A DNA stretch of 64,000 nucleotides, taken from positions 2,852,001 through 2,916,000 of the forward strand of contig NZ_CP034550.1 of NCBI RefSeq assembly GCF_009498035.1, in the 5' to 3' direction. Both the position numbers and the translations under genes were made by a program. The notes beneath the pieces were generated by a model. That model was not told where the DNA came from. It searched no databases and was given only the letters and a program-made list of their open reading frames with translations. Shown in pieces: positions 59,276 to 64,000 of the stretch. Positions within the stretch are counted from its first letter, which is position 1, and each line of letters starts with the position of its first letter. The stretch comes from Saccharothrix syringae (GTDB lineage: Bacteria > Actinomycetota > Actinomycetes > Mycobacteriales > Pseudonocardiaceae).

Positions 59276-60627
59276 CCGTCGCCGAACTGGCCGGGCGGGT
59301 CGCCGGGGTGCTGCCCGACCCGGCGGACGAGCTCCAGGTGGCGGCGGTGCTGGAGAGCCAGGGGATCACCGACCAGGCCGCGGTCGAGGTGTACGGGGTG
59401 GCCGACGTGTTCGAGCTGGCCCGGCGGGTGTACGACCGGTTGCCGCGCGAGCCCGGCCCGGCGCCCGGCGCCGGCGCGCGGGATCCCCGCTCCTGGTACG
59501 ACGTGGCGCACGGCCCGCTGTACCTGGCGCCCGCGGCCGCCTACCCGGCGCTGGCGACCGCGCTGGGCGCCCCGGCGGCGGTGCGCGTGCTGGTGCTGGC
59601 CACGACCGTCGGCTGGCTCTGGGGCGCGGGCGCCGGCTGGGCGGCGCACCGGGTGCGCCGCTCGGGCGCGGGCCGGGCGGCCGGGCGGCTGCTGCGCGTG
59701 CTGGCCGTCGCGGGCCTGGCCCTGGCGGCGGTCGGCGCGCTCGTGCTGCTCCCGCCCGGTGGCGGCCCCGCGCCGGCGCTGTTCGCGGTGGTGCTGACGG
59801 CCTACCAGATCGCCTCGGGCATCCTGGTCTTCTACCGCCGGGAACCGCTGGTCCTGCTCGTCGCGCTGCCCGCGGTGCTGGGCGGTGCGGTGCACCTGCT
59901 GCGGGGCCGCGCCGACGACGTCCCGGTGCTGCTGTTCGGCTTCGCCTCCGCGGCGGCGGCGCTCGGCCTGGCGCTGCTGGCCACGCTGGGCGCCGAGGAC
60001 GCCGTGGGCGTGCGGCCGCCGGGTGCGCGGGTGCTGGTGCTCGGTGCGCTGCCCGGCGTCGGGTACGCGGCGCTGTGCGCGGCCTTCCTGCTCCACACCG
60101 ACGTCCGGTTCGTCGGCGGCGCGCTCGACCTGGCCGTGGCGATGGCGCCGCTCGCGCTCGGCATGGGCGTCGTGGAGTGGCGCGCCAACCGGGTCTTCGA
60201 GCAGGTCGGGGAGCTGCTGCGGGAGGCCCGCCCCACCGCCTGGTTCCGCGACGCGGTGTGGCGCCTGCTGCTGCGGGAGCTGGCCACCTGCCTGCTGGTC
60301 CTCGGCGCGCTCGCCCTGGTCCTGCTGGTCTGCCTGGGCCGGGCGGGCCTGCTGACCTCCCGCGGCGCGCTGCTGGTCGACGCGCACGTCGTGCTCGGCG
60401 GCGCGTTCTTCCTGGGGTTCGTCCTGGCCCGGACCGGCTGCCTGGCGCGGCTGCTGGCCGTGCTGGCCGGCGTGCTGGTCGCGAACGTCGTCCTGGCCGG
60501 GCTCGTCGCCGACGCGTGGGCGCCGGACGCCCACGTGCCGGTGTTCCTGGTGTGCTGCACCGCTTTGTCGCTGCTCATGCTGTCGGCGCTCCGCGCGAGC
60601 GTCGGGGACGTCCACCACTACCGCTGA
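59272..60627 (+). CDS. Multi-pass membrane protein of the Pel-like operon (PelG position)
   Basis: A 451-residue protein: a 75-residue soluble start (AAVLESQGITDQAAVEVYGV, quoted as VLESQGITDQAAVEVYG) and then about 11-12 hydrophobic segments. Size and position after pelF match PelG, the membrane partner of PelF, though I see no clear flippase motif and homology is not shown. It likely passes or anchors the polysaccharide. It ends 17 nt before the nucleotidyltransferase gene. Confidence 0.7.
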   Translation: MTVAELAGRVAGVLPDPADELQVAAVLESQGITDQAAVEVYGVADVFELARRVYDRLPREPGPAPGAGARDPRSWYDVAHGPLYLAPAAAYPALATALGAPAAVRVLVLATTVGWLWGAGAGWAAHRVRRSGAGRAAGRLLRVLAVAGLALAAVGALVLLPPGGGPAPALFAVVLTAYQIASGILVFYRREPLVLLVALPAVLGGAVHLLRGRADDVPVLLFGFASAAAALGLALLATLGAEDAVGVRPPGARVLVLGALPGVGYAALCAAFLLHTDVRFVGGALDLAVAMAPLALGMGVVEWRANRVFEQVGELLREARPTAWFRDAVWRLLLRELATCLLVLGALALVLLVCLGRAGLLTSRGALLVDAHVVLGGAFFLGFVLARTGCLARLLAVLAGVLVANVVLAGLVADAWAPDAHVPVFLVCCTALSLLMLSALRASVGDVHHYR

Positions 60628-60644
60628 CGAGGAAGGGATTCCAC

Positions 60645-61385
60645 ATGCACGCGGTGATACTCGCGGGCGGCCGAGGGGTGAGGCTGCGGCCTTACACCAC
60701 GGCGTTGCCGAAGCCCTTGGTGCCCATCGGGGAGGAGTACGCGATCCTCGACATCATCCTGCAACAGCTGCGGGCGCACGGGTTCGACCGCGTCACGCTG
60801 GCGATCGGCCACCTCGGCTCGTTGATCCGCGCCTTCGTCGGCGACGGGTCGCGGTGGGGCGTCGCGGTGGACTACTCCGAGGAGGAGGCGCCGCTGTCCA
60901 CCATCGGCCCGCTGCTGAACTTCCTGGACCAGCTGCCCGAGAACTTCCTGGTGATGAACGGCGACGTGCTCACCGACCTGGACTACGTCGCGCTGCTGGA
61001 GCACCACGTGGCCCGCGAGGCGCCGCTGACGGTGGCCACCCGCCGGCGCGAGGTGCGGATCGACTTCGGCACGCTGGAGGCGGTCGACGGCCGGATCGTG
61101 GAGTTCGTCGAGAAACCGGTCCTGTCGTACGGCGCGAGCATGGGCGTGTACGCGATGGCGCGCAAGACGCTCGCCCCGTACCCGCGCAACGTCCCCTTCG
61201 GACTGGACGAGCTGGTGCTGGACCTGCTGGCCCGGGGCGAGGAGCCGGCCGCCTACGAGTTCGACGGCTACTGGCTGGACATCGGCCGGCCCGACGACTA
61301 CGACGAGGCCAACCGGTGCTTCGACCGGTTCCGGTCGACGCTGCTGCCCACCGGACCGCGGCGGGTGCGCTCGTGCGCCGGGTGA
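60645..61385 (+). CDS. Sugar-1-phosphate nucleotidyltransferase
   Basis: A 246-residue enzyme: AVILAGGRGVRLRPYTTALPKPLVPIG, quoted as LAGGRGVRLRPYTTALPKP, NFLVMNGDVLTDLD with the metal-binding Asp, and FVEKPVLSYGASMGVY with EKP. These define glucose-1-phosphate-type nucleotidyltransferases, which make NDP-sugars. GGAAGG lies upstream of the ATG. In this operon it probably makes the activated sugar for the polymer; which NTP or sugar is used cannot be read. Confidence 0.9.
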   Translation: MHAVILAGGRGVRLRPYTTALPKPLVPIGEEYAILDIILQQLRAHGFDRVTLAIGHLGSLIRAFVGDGSRWGVAVDYSEEEAPLSTIGPLLNFLDQLPENFLVMNGDVLTDLDYVALLEHHVAREAPLTVATRRREVRIDFGTLEAVDGRIVEFVEKPVLSYGASMGVYAMARKTLAPYPRNVPFGLDELVLDLLARGEEPAAYEFDGYWLDIGRPDDYDEANRCFDRFRSTLLPTGPRRVRSCAG

Positions 61386-62290
61386 CGGTGCTGCTGTTCG
61401 GCGCCTCCGGGCACCTCGGCCGGTGGGTCGACCGGGCGCTGTCCGCCCGGCCGGGGCGCGTCGCGGTGGTGCGGGTCGGCCGCGCCGCGCCGCGCGGCCC
61501 CGGCTGGGTCCGGCACGACCTGGCCGCCGACGACCCCGCCGGGCTCGCCGGCCTGCTGGCCGCGGTCGCGCCGGACGCGGTGGTCAACTGCGCCGGCCTG
61601 CTGGACGGCACGGCCGCGGAGCTGGTCGCGGCGAACGTGACGGCGGTGGCCCGGCTGCTCGACGCGGTGCCCGCGGCGGCGCCGGGCGCCCGGCTGGTCA
61701 CCGTCGGCTCGGCGGCCGAGTACGGCGTGGTGCCGGAGGGCCGCGCGGTCGCCGAGGACGCGCCCGAGCGCCCGGTGTCCCCGTACGGGATCACCAAGCT
61801 GGCCGGCACGGCCCTGGTGCGGGCGGCGGTCGCCGCGGGCCGGCTGGACGCGGTGGTGCCGCGGGTGTTCAACCCGGTCGGCCCCGGCACGCCCACCGGC
61901 ACGGTGCTGGGCCGCGCGGCGGCCGCCATCCGCACCGCCGCGGCCACCGGCGGGACCGTCCGGCTGGGCCCGCTGGACGCCCACCGCGACTTCGTGGACG
62001 TGCGCGACGTCGCCGGGGCCATCGCCGCCGCCGCGCTGGCGCCGGGACCGGTGGGCCCGGTGCTCAACGTCGGCACCGGCACCGCGGTCCCGGTGCGCGA
62101 GGCGGTCGGGCTGCTGGTCGAGGCGTCCGGCTTCGGCGGGCGGGTGGTGGAGGCGGACCCGGCGCCGGCCAGGTCGGGCGCGGTGCGGTGGATCGCGGCC
62201 GACCCGACCCGGATCCGGCGGGCGCTGGGCTGGGGGCCGCGGCACGACCTGGCGGCGTCCGTGCGCGACCTCTGGGCGTGCCCGGCGTGA
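61382..62290 (+). CDS. NAD-dependent sugar epimerase/dehydratase
   Basis: A 302-residue extended SDR: the Rossmann motif LLFGASGHLGRWV near residue 4, VGSAAEYGVV, catalytic YGITK near 138, HRDFVDVRDVAGAI near 200. It has the features of UDP-sugar 4-epimerases or reductases. A UDP-GlcNAc/UDP-GalNAc epimerase would fit a galactosamine polymer, but the closest activity is undecided. The GTG at 61382 gives a GTGA overlap; GTG 61373 is also possible. Last gene of the operon. Confidence 0.86.
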   Translation: MTVLLFGASGHLGRWVDRALSARPGRVAVVRVGRAAPRGPGWVRHDLAADDPAGLAGLLAAVAPDAVVNCAGLLDGTAAELVAANVTAVARLLDAVPAAAPGARLVTVGSAAEYGVVPEGRAVAEDAPERPVSPYGITKLAGTALVRAAVAAGRLDAVVPRVFNPVGPGTPTGTVLGRAAAAIRTAAATGGTVRLGPLDAHRDFVDVRDVAGAIAAAALAPGPVGPVLNVGTGTAVPVREAVGLLVEASGFGGRVVEADPAPARSGAVRWIAADPTRIRRALGWGPRHDLAASVRDLWACPA

Positions 62291-62346
62291 CCGCGCACGG
62301 CCTCCGGGGGTGCCCGTGCCCCTCACCGGTCGGCGCGCCCCGCGGT

Positions 62347-63234
62347 TCACCGGCACGGCGTGCCGATCACGTCCAGGGACCGCACGGTCACCGTCCCCGC
62401 GAACCCCTCCTCGCGGTAGCGGCGGCACGCCTCCACGACGTTCTCCGGGACGATCGCGTAGTCCACGGCCAGCACGGTCTTCCCGGCCTCGCGCACCTTC
62501 CGGGTCGCCGCCAGGTCGGTGGCGCAGAAGTCCGCCGCGCACGGCTGGTCGGTGGCCTGGAAGAACAGCTCCTCCACCCCGATGCCGTCGATCGAGTCCA
62601 GGTACCCGGGGTACTCGGCCAGCTCGGGGGAGTTCTGCGGGTAGACCCGGAAATCCCGGTCGGTGCCCTTGCCGTACGCGCTGACCCGCCCGACCAGCCC
62701 GACCATGAGCCGGGCCAGCTTCGCGCGGTCGAACCCCGGGACCAGCGCCTGGTCGATCTCCTCGTACGCCAGGGGCGTGTCCAGGTAGACGCCGTCGAAG
62801 CCGGCGCGCAGCGCGCGGTCCACCCGGGGCCGGACCGCCAGGTCCCACCACTCCGGTGCCCAGTACCGCACGAAGTACTCCCCGGGCCAGCTCGACCACT
62901 CGTTGAGCAGCAGCCCGGCGTCGCGGATCGCGGTGAAGTCGGGGCGGAAGGACTCCACCGAGCCGATCTCGAAGTAGGCCAGCACCTGTTTGCCGGACGC
63001 GCGCAGCCCGGCGACCTCCTCGGCGCTGAAGTAGGAGTCGCCGGCGTCCCGCGCCAGGTCGATCACGGCGTAGTCGGCCGGGGTGCCGGTCAGCGCGTTG
63101 AGCCGGCCGTCCTGGTAGTCCTGCAACTGGTAGACGAGTCCGCCCTCGGCGGACTCGACCGTGGTGCAGGCCGCCGCGCCCAGGACGAGCAACGCCGAGA
63201 GCATCGCGAAGAACCGGCTGTGTAATTTCACCAT
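62347..63234 (-). CDS. GH114-family endo-alpha-1,4-polygalactosaminidase-like lipoprotein
   Basis: A 295-residue protein with a lipobox L-G-A-A-A-C at Cys23. The TM1410/GH114 barrel shows YAVIDLARDAG, VLAYFEIGSVESFRPDF near 87, quoted as VLAYFEIGSVE, DGVYLDTPLAY, SIDGIGVEELFFQ, and a final AGKTVLAVDYA. Ega3-type enzymes of this family cut galactosaminogalactan. Facing the Agd3/PelF operon, it may trim or release the same polymer. The codon after GTG-AAA is TTA (63223-63225). It is convergent with the epimerase. Confidence 0.87.
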   Translation of the reverse strand: MVKLHSRFFAMLSALLVLGAAACTTVESAEGGLVYQLQDYQDGRLNALTGTPADYAVIDLARDAGDSYFSAEEVAGLRASGKQVLAYFEIGSVESFRPDFTAIRDAGLLLNEWSSWPGEYFVRYWAPEWWDLAVRPRVDRALRAGFDGVYLDTPLAYEEIDQALVPGFDRAKLARLMVGLVGRVSAYGKGTDRDFRVYPQNSPELAEYPGYLDSIDGIGVEELFFQATDQPCAADFCATDLAATRKVREAGKTVLAVDYAIVPENVVEACRRYREEGFAGTVTVRSLDVIGTPCR

Positions 63235-63458
63235 ATTGAACGGTTTTTTCACCCGATCGGGTTTTCCGATGTCGGAATTCGAGGGCCGGTCAGGGCCCCG
63301 ACCTCCCCGTGCGAGAACGCGAGCCCCGGTGGAAATGGCTTCCGGGAAATCGTATCGCCGGATTGCGGCGATCGCACTTCCGCCGAGCCCGGGCGCGGTC
63401 CGCACCACCCTCCGAAGCCATCTGCCGGGTGACACCCCGATCTGCTAGCTTCCGGGGA
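63235..63458. promoter_or_regulatory. Upstream region of the GH114-like gene and right-edge gene
   Basis: A 224-bp divergent gap. Its left end is AT-rich, with a run of six T at 63243-63248 on the plus strand just upstream of the GH114-like start. No convincing -35/-10 pair, palindrome or RNA gene was seen. Confidence 0.35.
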
Positions 63459-64000
63459 ATGCGCGGAACTCCTGGTCGTGCGGTGGTCGCGGTCGCGGCG
63501 CTGGTCCACGTGCTGGTGCTCGCCCTGGTCGGTTCGGCCGCCGTGGCCCACGCGGGCGGTCCGCCGCCCCGGCGCGGCCACGAGTGCGCGACCCCGTCGA
63601 TCGACCGGCTGCAGCAGTGGCTGGCCTCCGGCGAGGGCGCCACCGTCCCGGCCACCGGCAGCCTGCTCGTGCGCGAGCACCACCGGTACGCGGCCGAGGT
63701 GGCGTTCCTGGGCACCGACTGGCACGTGGTCGTCGTGTGGCTGGGCAACCGGTTCGAGGCCCAGGCGGACCTGTCCGACTCGTCCGGTTTCTGGCTGACC
63801 TACAGCGCGACCGACGACCTCTACGTCCAACTGCGCCCCGCGTCCCACTGGAGCGGCGGCGACAAGTGGCTGACCCCGGTCCCGTCGACCGGCGGGAGGA
63901 CCGTGCGCAGGTTCTTCGGCTTCGCCCCCGACAGGTGGACGTGGCTGCCCGAACTGGGGCAGCCGTCGCACTCGTTCGCCTCGGCGCTGGGCGAGGCCCG
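63459..64000 (+). CDS. Secreted protein, 3' end outside window
   Basis: The frame is open to the edge (180 codons). ATG 63459 is followed by a Sec-type signal (AVVAVAALVHVLVLALVG) with cleavage after AHA near residue 32. The mature part has several Trp/Tyr-rich strands (TDWHVVVVWLGNRFEAQ, FWLTYSATDDLYVQL). No family is recognised. It starts 225 bp from the divergent polygalactosaminidase-like gene, so a link to the exopolysaccharide is possible but unsupported. Confidence 0.7.
   Translation, partial: MRGTPGRAVVAVAALVHVLVLALVGSAAVAHAGGPPPRRGHECATPSIDRLQQWLASGEGATVPATGSLLVREHHRYAAEVAFLGTDWHVVVVWLGNRFEAQADLSDSSGFWLTYSATDDLYVQLRPASHWSGGDKWLTPVPSTGGRTVRRFFGFAPDRWTWLPELGQPSHSFASALGEA

Noticed and set aside
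1..64000. CRISPR arrays, tRNA or rRNA genes, insertion sequences or prophage
   Set aside because: No regularly spaced repeats, cloverleaf-like or rRNA segments, transposases, integrases or phage structural genes were seen.

Overview
The window is 64 kb of very GC-rich DNA with strong third-position G/C bias, many GTG starts and ATGA/GTGA gene overlaps. This is an actinomycete chromosome. An enediyne-type polyketide synthase, a mycosporine cassette, TTA-containing genes and the gene mix suggest a Pseudonocardiaceae-like genus (Saccharothrix, Actinosynnema or Lentzea type). That placement is inference from gene content only. I see no rRNA, tRNA, CRISPR array, insertion sequence or phage gene.

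Layout. (A) 1-9945: right end of an enediyne-type cluster. It has a 5'-truncated iterative synthase whose C-terminal phosphopantetheinyl transferase domain looks eroded, its hot-dog thioesterase, a histidine-rich membrane protein, two orphan proteins, a LolA-like protein, an ABC1/UbiB-like kinase fold and a convergent HxlR regulator. (B) 10199-16526: a PhnD/PhnC/double-PhnE oxyanion ABC transporter facing a vanadium-haloperoxidase-type secreted enzyme, then an MFS exporter. (C) 16649-23663: an organosulfur/sulfide island with SBP56 methanethiol oxidase, a signal-less PhnD-like protein, an acyl-CoA-dehydrogenase-like flavoprotein, a shrunken MetE-like gene, a sulfide:quinone-oxidoreductase-like enzyme and DsrE. 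Three related palindromes (TTATCCA-N8-TGGATAA type) lie in front of its transcription units and of the MFS gene.

(D) 23898-32190: a GT9-like glycosyltransferase, MerR/aminoglycoside-phosphotransferase genes, a manganese-type ABC transporter, a broken sigma/partner gene pair, and a GlxA-like regulator with a DJ-1 protein. (E) 32163-36575: a membrane-anchored GH67-like glycosidase and a DUF2236 oxygenase fused to EF-hands. (F) 36598-42390: mysC-mysA-mysB for mycosporine-glycine, divergent from a GntR/YtrA-type regulator with an ABC exporter. (G) 42643-52979: secreted multidomain proteins, PadR and LysR regulators, an SDR/NTF2 pair and an M14 carboxypeptidase.

(H) 53716-63234: six tightly coupled genes (two Agd3-like polysaccharide deacetylases, PelF glycosyltransferase, a multi-pass membrane protein, a nucleotidyltransferase, an epimerase) facing a secreted GH114-type polygalactosaminidase. 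Together they suggest synthesis and remodelling of a Pel/galactosaminogalactan-like cationic exopolysaccharide. A secreted protein gene runs off the right edge.

Best candidates for something undescribed: the island-wide palindrome regulon linking methanethiol and sulfide oxidation (C), the actinomycete Pel/Agd3/GH114 operon (H), the enediyne-like cluster with an eroded PPTase and unusual tailoring genes (A), and the oxyanion transporter next to a vanadium enzyme (B).
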